Of a stretch of 64,000 nt of DNA, positions 7,608 to 16,704 are shown one piece after another (the stretch's first letter is position 1; every line of letters starts with the position of its first letter). The stretch is from positions 1-64,000 of the forward strand of contig CAJJJM010000004.1 in assembly GCA_905187815.1 (NCBI GenBank), given 5' to 3'. The position numbers were made by a program, and so were the translations under genes. The DNA is from an uncultured Methanomassiliicoccaceae archaeon. GTDB taxonomy: Archaea; Thermoplasmatota; Thermoplasmata; Methanomassiliicoccales; Methanomethylophilaceae. A model generated the notes under the pieces. That model was not told the DNA's origin. It was given only the letters and a program-made list of their open reading frames with translations, and ran no database searches.

Positions 7608-9020
7608 TCAGTCCTGGATCACGCGGACCTGGACCTTCTTGTTCTTGAACTTGGCTTTGGGCAGGTCCATGGTCATCCTGTTGCCGAAGTCCTTGTGGAC
7701 CTCCACGACGGACGACTCCGGACCGACGGTGATCTTCCCGATGGATACGTCCCTCACCCTGGCGTTGCGGATGATGAAATCGGCGAGGCTGACCTTCCCG
7801 ATCCCGTCCTTCTTGCCCAGGTTGATCTCGAACCTGCACATGCCGAACACATCGGAGATCTGGTCGTAATCGACGACCCTCTTGATGGTGTCCTTGGTCC
7901 CGGGCTCCGCCTCGGGGACATCCCTCTTCTCGATCTCCATCCCTGTGCGCATCTCGAACTCCCTGACCAGGTGCTCCTCCTCGGAGGTGACGAAGGAGAC
8001 CGCGGTCCCTTCCTTCCCGGCCCTTCCGGTCCTTCCGATGCGGTGGATGTAGGTGTCGATGTCGTCGGGCATGTCGTAGTTGATAACGTACGTGATGTCG
8101 TCGATGTCCAGTCCCCTGGCGGCGACGTCGGTGGCGATGAGGATGTCGGTCTTGTCCTCCCTGAAGTCGGCCATGACCTTCTCCCTCTTGGACTGGGGCA
8201 TGTCGCCGTGGATGGCCTCGACCTTGTAGTCCAGTCCTGTGAGCCTCTCATCGAGGACGTCGACCATCTTCTTTGTCTGGCAGAAGATGATGGCCTTGGG
8301 CTGGTCGATGTCCAGTATCCTGCAGAGCGCCCAGGACTTGTTCCTCCTTCCGACGGAGATGTAGTACTGCTTCGTGAGATCGAGGACGACCTCGTCCTGA
8401 GAGACGGAGACCTCCTTGGGGTTGCGCATGTAGTCGAAGGCCAGCTGCTTGACGTTCTCCTGCATGGTGGCGGAGAACAGCATCGTGTGCCTCTTCTCGG
8501 GCATTGCCTTCAGGATGTACTCGATATCCTCGATGAATCCCATGTCCAGCATCCTGTCGGCCTCGTCCAGGACCATCGTGGACACCTCGGTGAGGTTCAG
8601 GACGCCCCTGTTGATCATGTCCCTGACACGTCCGGGGGTTCCGGCGACGATGTCGCATCCCTGCTGCAGCTTCTTGATCTGGCCCTCGATGCTGGCTCCT
8701 CCGTAGATGGGGAGGCAGACGTGTCCGGAGTACTTTGAGAGCTTCGTGAGTTCGCCGGAGACCTGGTTGGCCAGCTCCCTGGTGGGCACGAGCACGATCG
8801 CGGAGGGCACCTTCCTCCCGGCCTCGATCGTTCCGAGGATGATCGATCCGTACGCTCCGGTCTTTCCCGTACCGGTCTGGGCCTGGCCGAACATGTCGAT
8901 CCCCTTGAGTCCGAGGGGGATGGAGTTGACCTGGATCGGGGTGGGCTCCTCCCATCCCATGTCGTCCATTGCTTTCGCGACATCCTCCGGGATGCCGATA
9001 TCCGTGAATTTAGAGATCAT
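7608..9020 (-). CDS. DEAD-box RNA helicase with C-terminal DbpA/CsdA-like RNA-binding domain
   Basis: 470 residues. Motifs in order: Q motif (PTPIQVNSIP), Walker A AQTGTGKT, PTRELANQ, TPGRVRDM, DEAD (VLDEADRMLDMGF), SAT (FSATM), ATDVAARGLDID, and HRIGRTGRAG. The last ~75 residues (from about 395) resemble the DbpA RRM-like domain (FEINLGKKDGIGKVSLADFI), which binds rRNA. Likely roles are ribosome assembly or unwinding of structured mRNA. A TATA box (TTTATAAAGG) near 9100 implies a 5' leader of about 55 bases, which holds a GGGTCCTGTCCC hairpin that might be a site of autoregulation. Confidence 0.95.
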   Translation of the reverse strand: MISKFTDIGIPEDVAKAMDDMGWEEPTPIQVNSIPLGLKGIDMFGQAQTGTGKTGAYGSIILGTIEAGRKVPSAIVLVPTRELANQVSGELTKLSKYSGHVCLPIYGGASIEGQIKKLQQGCDIVAGTPGRVRDMINRGVLNLTEVSTMVLDEADRMLDMGFIEDIEYILKAMPEKRHTMLFSATMQENVKQLAFDYMRNPKEVSVSQDEVVLDLTKQYYISVGRRNKSWALCRILDIDQPKAIIFCQTKKMVDVLDERLTGLDYKVEAIHGDMPQSKREKVMADFREDKTDILIATDVAARGLDIDDITYVINYDMPDDIDTYIHRIGRTGRAGKEGTAVSFVTSEEEHLVREFEMRTGMEIEKRDVPEAEPGTKDTIKRVVDYDQISDVFGMCRFEINLGKKDGIGKVSLADFIIRNARVRDVSIGKITVGPESSVVEVHKDFGNRMTMDLPKAKFKNKKVQVRVIQD

Positions 9021-9183
9021 TCAAACCACTGATCTGAAACTCTGCCTGGGACAGGACCCAGACGACTTTCCTTTTTCATCGATGCGTACTTGGAATTCCT
9101 TTATAAATATTATTAAAAGGGGATGACCCGTCACGTGTACAGGGGCATGGTGCGGGAACGGTTTCCCGTGTCCTCGTCCGATA

Positions 9184-9193
9184 TCTTTATATC
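9184..9193 (+). promoter_or_regulatory. Archaeal TATA box for tRNA-Gly
   Basis: TCTTTATATC, centred about 34 bases before the tRNA 5' end. Upstream CCGATA could act as a BRE. Position and sequence fit a TBP/TFB promoter. Confidence 0.6.
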
Positions 9194-9221
9194 CAATCAG
9201 ACAATCCCCAGCTTACCACGT

Positions 9222-9294
9222 GTGGACGTAGTGTAGCTGGTTATCACTTAACCTTGCCAAGGTTAGAACTCGGGTTCGAATCCCGGCGTCCGCA
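9222..9294 (+). tRNA. tRNA-Gly (GCC)
   Basis: Cloverleaf with acceptor GTGGACG/CGTCCGC, anticodon loop TTGCCAA giving GCC, and T arm GGTTCGAATCC. The discriminator is A; CCA is not encoded and there is no intron. It stands alone between the helicase and the Fic gene. Confidence 0.97.
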
Positions 9295-9374
9295 CTCATC
9301 TCATTTTTCTGATCGAGTTTCTTTCAGGTGCTCTTTCATCGACTCTCAGGTTTCATAAGCACGTTCTCTGTCGC

Positions 9375-9422
9375 TGTAAATGTCAGTGTAAATGTCAGTG
9401 TAAATGTCAGTGTAAATGTCAG
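9375..9422 (+). repeat. Four perfect 12-base tandem repeats before the Fic gene
   Basis: TGTAAATGTCAG occurs four times head to tail with no spacer (9375-9386, 9387-9398, 9399-9410, 9411-9422), and a decayed fifth unit (GGTAAAAC) follows. The repeats end about 45 bases before the Fic start and just before its TATA box, where a repressor array or a slippage-prone switch could sit. There are no spacers, so this is not a CRISPR. Confidence 0.85.
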
Positions 9423-9467
9423 GGTAAAACAGCAATTGAATTTAATATAGCAATGCGTTCTACAATC

Positions 9468-10427
9468 ATGGCAACCCCTTCATTCACGGTAAGCGCCAGG
9501 GCAATTAGCCTTGTTTCCGACATCAGCATCAGGCTTACCAGACTCACGATTGGTGGTTCGCCACCGTCTCCAATGCTCCGCCGTGTGAATATAATCAGGT
9601 CCATTCAGTCATCTTTGGCCATCGAAAATAACAGTCTGACCGTGTCGCAGGTGACAGATGTCATAGACGGCAAGAGGGTCTTAGGAAATGCACGTGAGAT
9701 CCAGGAGGTGAAAAACGCTTTTGATTGCTACGACAAGCTACTTGATATCAATCCATACGATATGGACGATCTGCTATCAGTGCATGGGACGATGATGCGT
9801 TATCTGTTGGATGATGCAGGCAGATTCAGGACTGGCGGTGTTGGTGTATTCGCTGGAAAGAAATTGATTCATATGGCGCCTCCATCAGATCTTGTGCCAG
9901 CTCTGATGACCGACCTATTCGACTGGTTACGCAAGTCAGAGGATCACCCACTGATCAAAAGCTGTGTGTTTCATTACGAATTTGAAGTCATACACCCGTT
10001 TTCCGACGGCAACGGACGCATCGGGCGTCTATGGCATACAGCCATCATGGCCTCATGGATCCCTGAGATGGCTTGGGTGCCTGTAGAATCAGTGGTCCGT
10101 GAACGCCAATCAGAGTACTGCAGTGCCATAGCGACGTCCACCACGGCAGCAGACTCCGGCCCTTTCATCGATTTCATGCTAGAGACAATTCGCGATGCTT
10201 TGGATGATGTAGCCAAATCGAGCGGGATCCATGCTACCGCGCTAAACCCGACAGAGAATCATCTGCTCGGGATGATCCGTTCAGGAACATATGTGAACGC
10301 GTCAATGGCTGCAGAGGCGCTGTCCGTGTCAGAAAGAACCATCTCACGTGCCCTGAAAAGTCTCAAAGAGAAGGGATTGATCGTGAGGGAAGGAACTGAT
10401 AAAACCGGGGTTTGGCGTGTGACGTGA
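9468..10427 (+). CDS. Fic-domain AMP/UMP-transferase, class II, with winged-helix C-terminus
   Basis: About 319 residues. The Fic core motif HPFSDGNGRIGR holds the catalytic His and the phosphate-binding residues for transfer of a nucleotide to protein hydroxyls. Upstream SLAIEN fits the [S/T]-x3-E-[G/N] inhibitory motif, placing it in self-inhibited class II. The C-terminus (SMAAEALSVSERTISRALKSL) is a winged helix, the common Fic-wHTH arrangement. Base composition is visibly lower in GC than its neighbours, which suggests transfer. TATA-like TTTAATATA at 9440 sits about 25 bases before ATG 9468, favouring a leaderless start; ATG 9453 is an alternative. No FicA/Phd antitoxin is adjacent. Confidence 0.92.
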   Translation: MATPSFTVSARAISLVSDISIRLTRLTIGGSPPSPMLRRVNIIRSIQSSLAIENNSLTVSQVTDVIDGKRVLGNAREIQEVKNAFDCYDKLLDINPYDMDDLLSVHGTMMRYLLDDAGRFRTGGVGVFAGKKLIHMAPPSDLVPALMTDLFDWLRKSEDHPLIKSCVFHYEFEVIHPFSDGNGRIGRLWHTAIMASWIPEMAWVPVESVVRERQSEYCSAIATSTTAADSGPFIDFMLETIRDALDDVAKSSGIHATALNPTENHLLGMIRSGTYVNASMAAEALSVSERTISRALKSLKEKGLIVREGTDKTGVWRVT

Positions 10428-10594
10428 AAGCCGTGACTCCAGGTCGGAACTGACCTTATGAGGATGTCGGGCATCGTGGCAATCCCTTCAAAGAGGATCT
10501 CTAAACATCCAATCATACGGAACGATTCATATCTGTTCAGATTGGCCGATGGCACCGCGACAATCTTAAATGCGGTTCGAACATCACACCGGAC

Positions 10595-11842
10595 ATGATT
10601 CAGTGTCCGCGCGGTACGAGGGACTTCCTCCCCGATGAGATGGAGAAACGCAGGTTCTACGAGAACAGGCTCAGGCATACCGCGAGGACGTTCGGGTTCA
10701 GGGAGGTCGAGACCCCCATATTCGAGGATGCGGAACTCTTCATCCTCAGGTCCGGCCCCAATGTCCTGAAGGAGCTGTACGCGTTCGAGGACAAGGGAGG
10801 GAGGCAGATCTCCCTCCGTCCCGAGATGACGGCGCCGGTCGTCAGGATGTTCGTCAACAACATGAGCAACGAACCCAAGCCGATCAAGGTGTTCTACTTC
10901 GGCCAGTGCTTCAGGTACGAGAGGCCCCAGAGCGGCAGGTACAGGGAGTTCTTCCAGTTCGGTGCCGAGATCATCGGCAGCGCCACCCCCGAGACCGACG
11001 CGGAGGCCATCGCCCTGGCATATGCGATGATCGGTCAGATCGGCGTCAAGAACTACCGCATACGCATCGGACACATCGGGGTCCTCAGGCAGAGGATCGC
11101 CGATGCCGGCGTGCCCGCCGACAGGACCGCCGAGGTCCTGCAGAAGCTGGACAAGAAGCTGTACGACGAGGCCCGCCCGCTCATGGAGGACATGGGCGTG
11201 AAGGCGGAGGACATCGACGACATATTCTCCCTCACGGAGACCGTCGGAGGGGTCGAGGTCCTGGACAGGGTCCCCGGAGAGGCCGGGGACTGGCTCAGGC
11301 AAGTCGTCGCGTATCTGAAGGTCATGGGCGTCGAGGACCTGGAGATCGACCTCGGTGTGGTGAGGGGTCTTGACTACTACACCGGCATGGTGTTCGAGGC
11401 GGAGGCTCCCGCCCTGGGAGCGGAGAAGCAGATCTGCGGCGGAGGGTCCTACACCCTGTCCGAGCTGTTCGGAGGGGAGAAGGTCTTCTCCACCGGGTTT
11501 GCCATCGGATTCGACAGGATCCTCCTGGCCCTCGAGAAGGAGGGCAGCGACTACACTCCGGAGGGCATCGATGCCTACGTGGTGTCCGTCACCGACGACA
11601 TGAGGGTCAAGGCAGCCGAGGTCGCGGCGATGCTGAGGGCCGGCGGGGTCTCCGCTGATGTGGACATCATGGGAAGGAAGATGGCCAAGGCTCTGAAGTT
11701 CGCATCATCCGTGAGGGCGAGATACGCCGTCATCGTGGGCGCCAAGGAGATGGAGCAGGACTCCGTCACCCTCAGGGACATGTCCACAGGGGAGCAGACA
11801 CTTGTGAAGGTGGCGGAGCTCTGCGGGAAGATCAAGGGTTGA
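10595..11842 (+). CDS. hisS: Histidyl-tRNA synthetase
   Basis: 415 residues, class II HisRS of usual length. Seen: CPRGTRDFLPDE at the N-terminus, motif 1 around FREVETPIFED, motif 2 CFRYERPQSGRYREFFQFG, the HisA signature GVVRGLDYYTGMVFE, motif 3 in GFAIGFDRILLAL, and a C-terminal anticodon-binding domain (VDIMGRKMAKALKFA). CTTAAATGC about 25 bases upstream serves as TATA box. The last 138 bases are also open on the opposite strand, as the end of the frame from 12613. Confidence 0.97.
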   Translation: MIQCPRGTRDFLPDEMEKRRFYENRLRHTARTFGFREVETPIFEDAELFILRSGPNVLKELYAFEDKGGRQISLRPEMTAPVVRMFVNNMSNEPKPIKVFYFGQCFRYERPQSGRYREFFQFGAEIIGSATPETDAEAIALAYAMIGQIGVKNYRIRIGHIGVLRQRIADAGVPADRTAEVLQKLDKKLYDEARPLMEDMGVKAEDIDDIFSLTETVGGVEVLDRVPGEAGDWLRQVVAYLKVMGVEDLEIDLGVVRGLDYYTGMVFEAEAPALGAEKQICGGGSYTLSELFGGEKVFSTGFAIGFDRILLALEKEGSDYTPEGIDAYVVSVTDDMRVKAAEVAAMLRAGGVSADVDIMGRKMAKALKFASSVRARYAVIVGAKEMEQDSVTLRDMSTGEQTLVKVAELCGKIKG

Positions 11843-12613
11843 ACAGGACACCGAACTGTAGGGCCCGATGGAGACCACCTGCCCGTTGGATACGGTCAGG
11901 GTCTGACTCGAACTGTGGGATCCAGTAAGCGTGCAGCTGTTGCCAGTCATACCTATGGGTATTCCAGATTCATTACCGATGTATGTGTAGGTCTCGGTTG
12001 CTGTTTCAAACTGGTAGAGGTAGTTTCCATCAGTGGAGTTGCTGATGCGCGTCAGATAGTTGGTGGCGGTTGTTCCCGGGGTCAAAGAGAAGCCTCTTCT
12101 CCATTCAGAGGGTTGTGAATAGTCCCCAAGAGATATCTCCCCTCCAATCAATTGAAGAGAGGCGGTTTCACCGCTTTCAGAAAGGCTCATCGAATAGAGC
12201 ACCCCATGAAGAACAAGAGTAATGGAAATGTAATCCGATCCCACTGTCATCGAATATGTGGTCCCCACGACATTTCCGATTCCAGGGACATCTACTGTCA
12301 CTTCATGTTCATCCAGTTGCAACAACTCATCATGGATGACAGCTTCAGCATACTCGTTGATGACAACATCGTATCCCTCCTCCTCAGAATAGTAGTATGT
12401 GCCATCATCATATCCTTCAACGGTCAGACTGCCTACATACACACCATTCATCGAATAGTCGAATACCGTCCCTGGAAGGGCATAGCTATCAGATGTCAGG
12501 ACGTTCCTGTCGATGGCGACGTAGACCAGCATCCCGGCCAGTGCCACAACCGCGACGACCATCACGACGATGAGCGAGGATGACCCCTTCCTGGAGTTCT
12601 CTCCGAATATCAT
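11705..12613 (-). CDS. Membrane-anchored extracytoplasmic protein whose frame runs into hisS
   Basis: 302 codons. A short charged N-terminus precedes one membrane span (SLIVVMVVAVVALAGMLVYVAI, about residues 13-34). A Ser/Thr/Tyr/Gly-rich exported region follows, with no family recognised. The last ~46 codons lie antisense inside hisS and read as Leu/His/Pro-rich text unlike the rest. The real end was probably near 11843, and the original stop seems to have been lost; a shift in frame would meet TGA at the hisS end. The region is less GC-rich than hisS. Function unknown; surface location inferred. Confidence 0.6.
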   Translation of the reverse strand: MIFGENSRKGSSSLIVVMVVAVVALAGMLVYVAIDRNVLTSDSYALPGTVFDYSMNGVYVGSLTVEGYDDGTYYYSEEEGYDVVINEYAEAVIHDELLQLDEHEVTVDVPGIGNVVGTTYSMTVGSDYISITLVLHGVLYSMSLSESGETASLQLIGGEISLGDYSQPSEWRRGFSLTPGTTATNYLTRISNSTDGNYLYQFETATETYTYIGNESGIPIGMTGNSCTLTGSHSSSQTLTVSNGQVVSIGPYSSVSCSTLDLPAELRHLHKCLLPCGHVPEGDGVLLHLLGAHDDGVSRPHG

Positions 12614-12818
12614 TCATCACACCTTATCCTAAGAAACAGATAGCGTCATCATAAGCCTTCCCCATGGAAAAGGTGCTTGATCATTACAAAATGTCTGATT
12701 CACATATTATGTCTGGCTATTCACAAAATGTGTATCATGTCCGATACGGAACATCGTCAGCACCCTCTTATTATGCACTAAGAAATTTAAACGTCAATGC
12801 TCATGCTCGCGCGATAAC

Positions 12819-13451
12819 ATGTCTATCCTGCTAGCCGAGGGGGAGCAGGTAGTCCGCAAGTACAGGTGTGCTGTCGTGGACTACAGGTCCTCCGATAACA
12901 GTCTGGATGCCACCGGTCTCGTGAAGAGGAGGCCGGAGACCGACGGTCTCGTGGTGGTCACGAACAAGAGGGTCCTCTACTACGCGGAGGCATCCTCCCC
13001 TTCCAAAGGTTCCAACACCCCTGCGCTCCACATGCAGGAGGCGTTCATCGACAAGATAGCATCCACGGAGTTCATTCAGGCGGATGCCAAGAAGAATGTG
13101 GTCCTTCCGCTGGCACTGATGATAATCGGACTACTGGTCTCGATATTCGCGGTTCTCGACGATATGGAGTACATGTATCTGGTCCCCGGACTCATTGTGC
13201 TGATCATGGGTGTCCTGTTCCTCGTCCTCGCTATGAGGGGCGTCGACCAGCTCATGATGATGAGGATCAACACCGTCGCATCCGAGGCTGGGATCCGCGT
13301 CTCCGGGATGAGCCCCAGGGAGGAGCAGTCCCTGTCGTTCTACATGATCCCCACACCGGAATTCAAGGAGATGGCCTCCGAGATGGGTGCTCTCATCATC
13401 GACCTGCAGACATGCGGGGACGCCTGCATCGCCAAGTGGACTTCAGAGTGA
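12819..13451 (+). CDS. Membrane protein with PH-like N-terminal domain (paralogue 1)
   Basis: 210 residues. The N-terminus (LAEGEQVVRKYRC ... LVVVTNKRVLYYAE) looks like a bacterial PH-like domain, in which a V-T-N-x-R-V/L-x-Y strand is typical. Two membrane spans follow (about 92-110 and 118-140). The end, PEFKEMASEMGALIIDLQ, recurs as GFAEMSREIGAMILEN in the next gene, so the two are paralogues. A TATA box (AAATTTAAAC, 12783) precedes it. First of an apparent three-gene operon ending in the BspA-like protein; a role in envelope organisation is only suggested by this. Confidence 0.7.
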   Translation: MSILLAEGEQVVRKYRCAVVDYRSSDNSLDATGLVKRRPETDGLVVVTNKRVLYYAEASSPSKGSNTPALHMQEAFIDKIASTEFIQADAKKNVVLPLALMIIGLLVSIFAVLDDMEYMYLVPGLIVLIMGVLFLVLAMRGVDQLMMMRINTVASEAGIRVSGMSPREEQSLSFYMIPTPEFKEMASEMGALIIDLQTCGDACIAKWTSE

Positions 13452-13460
13452 GGCCTGCTC

Positions 13461-14345
13461 ATGACCGAGTTGAGACTCGCCGAGGGCGAGGAGGTCATAA
13501 GGCGGTACGACTGCACCGCAGTTGACGGTTGCGTCGTGTTCGCCGGGACGGTCATACCGCTCAGGCGCGGACGCGAATCGAGGGGCACGGTCACGGTGAC
13601 CAACCGGCGCGTGGTGTACGATCTGGAGGCTTCCGGGAAGAGAGGGGGCAGCAGCGTACACCAGGAGACATCCCTGGGAAGCATATCCTCCGTCTCCGCG
13701 ATATCCGCCAACTTCGGCAGGGACCTGAGGGTCCCGGCGCTGATGGTCATAGTTGGATTCATCCTGATATTCGCCCCGTTCGTGTATGCGACGGAGACCG
13801 ACGCCATAAGGGACAGCGGGGACTATACCCTGGGATACAACGACGGTGTCGAGTCCGGATACTACAACCAGTACCTGGATGCAGTCGTAGTGGGGACCGT
13901 CGACAACACCATCCCCGCAGGGTACACCGTGCCCGGCGAGGAGTTCCCGTCGTCGGAGTACATGCGCGGTTTCGAGGCAGGCAGAGATGTTGGGGAGACC
14001 CGTGCGGCATCCGACATTGCCGCAGACAGAGCCTTCGCCATCCCCGACGACCTCAAGAGAGGGGACTGGATCGTCACGGCGGTCATCTCACTGGCAGTCG
14101 CCGGAGCGGTCGTGTTTGTTCTGGGAAGCGTGGTCTATGTCATCTCGAACAGGACCAAGGACTGGGTGCGCATCGGCATCGGTTCCGGAGGCGGCAGGGC
14201 CATGTGCATCAAATCTCTATCATCCGGATCGGACGGCGCGGACCTGAGGCCGATGGTTGCAAGCGAGGGCTTCGCCGAGATGTCGAGGGAGATCGGCGCA
14301 ATGATCCTGGAGAATCGTTCCAGGCCTAGGGAGGTGTCGTCATGA
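13461..14345 (+). CDS. Membrane protein with PH-like domain and exported loop (paralogue 2)
   Basis: 294 residues. It repeats the plan of the preceding gene (LAEGEEVIRRYDC ... TVTVTNRRVVYDLE), then a first span (ALMVIVGFILIFAPFVYA, about 93-110). An inserted segment of about 95 residues, rich in Tyr, Asp and Gly and probably exported, comes next, then a second span (WIVTAVISLAVAGAVVFVLG) and the shared cytoplasmic tail. A GAGG ribosome site precedes the ATG. The last four bases overlap the start of the large surface protein gene (ATGA), so they are translationally coupled. Confidence 0.7.
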   Translation: MTELRLAEGEEVIRRYDCTAVDGCVVFAGTVIPLRRGRESRGTVTVTNRRVVYDLEASGKRGGSSVHQETSLGSISSVSAISANFGRDLRVPALMVIVGFILIFAPFVYATETDAIRDSGDYTLGYNDGVESGYYNQYLDAVVVGTVDNTIPAGYTVPGEEFPSSEYMRGFEAGRDVGETRAASDIAADRAFAIPDDLKRGDWIVTAVISLAVAGAVVFVLGSVVYVISNRTKDWVRIGIGSGGGRAMCIKSLSSGSDGADLRPMVASEGFAEMSREIGAMILENRSRPREVSS

Positions 14346-16627
14346 GGGGAGATGTCCTCGTAGCTGTCGCCATCGCCGCGATCCTGGGAATCACGTGCGT
14401 CACGGTCCTGGAGGATCCCGAGGACGTCGAAGCTGCTACAGAAGATGTAATCATAACCTCAGCCAGCGGTACCATAGGAAATGGTGTGAACTGGTCGTTC
14501 TCAAACGGTGCCCTTACCATCACCCAAGCGACCGGCACGGGATCGAAGACCATCGCGACGGGTCTGGATTCTGACAGCACCAGCACCAGCGGATGGGGGA
14601 GCACGTGGAAGGTCACCGGTCATACGGAGTCCACCTCTTCCACCGAGGATGGGACCAATCCTCAAACATCTGCAAGCACCACCAATACCATCAATGACAG
14701 CAGCATCACACCGAAACAGGTGTTTGGAAGCGGCACGTTCAAGGTGACCATCGATGCGGGGATCTCGATCGCAGACGGCGCGTTCGCCAACATAAGGGCA
14801 TCGGAGGTGGGATTCAGTGCAATCGGGAACACCACCGCAACGATCGGCGAGGGTGCGTTCGAGAACTGCATCACCCTCACGAAAGTCGATCTTGGACATG
14901 TTACATCCGTAGGGACCGATGCCTTCAGAGGATGCACCGTACTGAATAGCGTTTCCAATGCAGGCAGCATGGAGACCATCTCGGCGGGGGCCTTCAGTAA
15001 CTGCGGTTCGCTGGAGACCGTTGACATCGGCACATCGAAGACCGTCGACCAGACCGCGTTCCAGGGATGCGCCAAGCTCGCTACCATCAACGTTTCGAAT
15101 TCCAACACGTCCTACAACAGGGATTCCGCCACCGGTCTGATCTACACGGAGGACTACCATACGCTCTACATCTGTCCCCCAGCGAAGACCGGGGCCATCA
15201 CTAGCGTGAACCCGGCCGTGACCACAGTCAACCTGGACTATGCGAACGTGGACTACATCATCAACCTCGACGACCTCACCGGGGGCGACGTCGAGTTCGT
15301 AGCCGTCACGGGTGCCAAAGCATCGGGGATCGCGTTCTCCACACAGTCGATGTCCCAGATAGCCTCGGCGTCCATATCCGGGACGACGTTCACGATGAGG
15401 TACGCCCTGTACGACGGGTGGACCGTCAACAGCACCGTTGCCACCGTTCTGGACGGCAGTTCCAGGGCGACGGTGACCTCGGCCACGGAGACGGAGCTGT
15501 CGTTCACGGTCGTCGACGGCCACGGGTACATGGTCTACCCGGTAGGATACGCATCCATAACCCCGGATGATCTCCATGACGCGGACGAGATAGAGGGCTG
15601 GGCCGTCGAGATCAACGGGCTCGTCTACGGGTCGGACGACAAGGGGCGTGTGACCGATCTTATCGACTACGATTGCACCATCATCGGATACACCGGGGAT
15701 GACGGGGATGCGGTGCTCAGGACGACGCTCTACAACGGGGGCGCGGAATGCTCGGTCAACGGCATGTCCTCCGGCGATTACGGGGGAATCGAGAGTCTGA
15801 TTGTCGAAGGCACGATGGGCTTCTCCGACGGCATATTCGCCAACTGCAACAGCCTGAGGTCGGTGACGATGTCCGAGGCGGAGTCGATCAGCGCCCAGAT
15901 GTTCAGATACTGCACACAGCTGAGAAGCGTCGACATCGGGTCCTGCAGGTCCATTGGGGACTACGCGTTCGAGGGATGCAGCAGCCTCAGCAGCGTCGAT
16001 ATCGGTGCGAAGGAGGTCTCCATCGGCACGGGCGCGTTCAGCAACTGCCCCTCGATGGAGCTGCTGAAGGTCGGGAACGACACGGTGGTCACCGGCAACC
16101 CGGGCCTCTTCGTCGTACATTCCGACCTCGATGCGTATTTCGATGTCTGTGGGGACAATCTCGTCATCAGCGGGCTCGACAGCATCGGCGCTGTCTCGTA
16201 TTCAGCGGAATCGGTCTCGACAGGGCTCACCGCACAGGTCTCCAGAGACGGATGGGTGTCCCTGTACATCGCGGGACTCGACCAGATGCACGTCTCCGGA
16301 GGTACGGGTAGCAGGTCCGATTCATATCTGGTGGTATTCGATTCGCAGCTCGGCGTAAGGGTGGACAGCATGTCCGTCGCGGCCAACAGTGCCATCGCCG
16401 ATCTTCCCGTACCGTCAAAGGAGGGATACACGTTCGAAGGATGGTACACGGACGAGGGTTGCACACAGGCGTTCGATCCGGAGTCCAGGGTCACCCACAG
16501 CCAGGTTCTCTACGCTGACTGGACCAGGGACAATACGGGCAACAACACTCCCGTCTATGTCCTCGCGATATTCGCTGCTGCGGTCATCGGGACCGTGGCT
16601 GTCCTGTTCGTGAACAGCCGTCGCTGA
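14342..16627 (+). CDS. BspA-like leucine-rich-repeat surface protein with InlB B-repeat
   Basis: 761 residues. A signal peptide (LVAVAIAAILGITCVTV, cleaved near residue 30) is followed by a Ser/Thr-rich stretch and two blocks of BspA/LRR_5 repeats (about 155-250 and 480-585), with units such as IGEGAFENCITLTKVDLG and IGDYAFEGCSSLSSVDIG. A Listeria-Bacteroides (InlB B) repeat, GYTFEGWYTDEGC...VLYADW, lies at about 695-735. The C-terminus is one membrane anchor plus SRR. Such proteins mediate adhesion in gut bacteria and are frequent in gut Methanomassiliicoccales, where they are thought to have been acquired by transfer. A hairpin terminator follows. Confidence 0.92.
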   Translation: MRGDVLVAVAIAAILGITCVTVLEDPEDVEAATEDVIITSASGTIGNGVNWSFSNGALTITQATGTGSKTIATGLDSDSTSTSGWGSTWKVTGHTESTSSTEDGTNPQTSASTTNTINDSSITPKQVFGSGTFKVTIDAGISIADGAFANIRASEVGFSAIGNTTATIGEGAFENCITLTKVDLGHVTSVGTDAFRGCTVLNSVSNAGSMETISAGAFSNCGSLETVDIGTSKTVDQTAFQGCAKLATINVSNSNTSYNRDSATGLIYTEDYHTLYICPPAKTGAITSVNPAVTTVNLDYANVDYIINLDDLTGGDVEFVAVTGAKASGIAFSTQSMSQIASASISGTTFTMRYALYDGWTVNSTVATVLDGSSRATVTSATETELSFTVVDGHGYMVYPVGYASITPDDLHDADEIEGWAVEINGLVYGSDDKGRVTDLIDYDCTIIGYTGDDGDAVLRTTLYNGGAECSVNGMSSGDYGGIESLIVEGTMGFSDGIFANCNSLRSVTMSEAESISAQMFRYCTQLRSVDIGSCRSIGDYAFEGCSSLSSVDIGAKEVSIGTGAFSNCPSMELLKVGNDTVVTGNPGLFVVHSDLDAYFDVCGDNLVISGLDSIGAVSYSAESVSTGLTAQVSRDGWVSLYIAGLDQMHVSGGTGSRSDSYLVVFDSQLGVRVDSMSVAANSAIADLPVPSKEGYTFEGWYTDEGCTQAFDPESRVTHSQVLYADWTRDNTGNNTPVYVLAIFAAAVIGTVAVLFVNSRR

Positions 16628-16638
16628 GAAACCCATTA

Positions 16639-16654
16639 CGTGCCTTCGGGCACG
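16639..16654 (+). terminator. Hairpin terminator after the BspA-like gene
   Basis: CGTGCC-TTCG-GGCACG, 6-bp stem with UUCG loop, followed by CATCATCATTTAT. It is 11 bases after the stop, between convergent genes, and nearly identical to the thrS terminator core. Confidence 0.65.
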
Positions 16655-16704
16655 GCATCATCATTTATAGAAAAGGAAGTGGAGGGGTCGCCCCCTCGCT
16701 GTTT

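Noticed and set aside
9375..9422. Possible CRISPR array
   Set aside because: Units are 12 bases and directly joined; there are no spacers and no cas genes.
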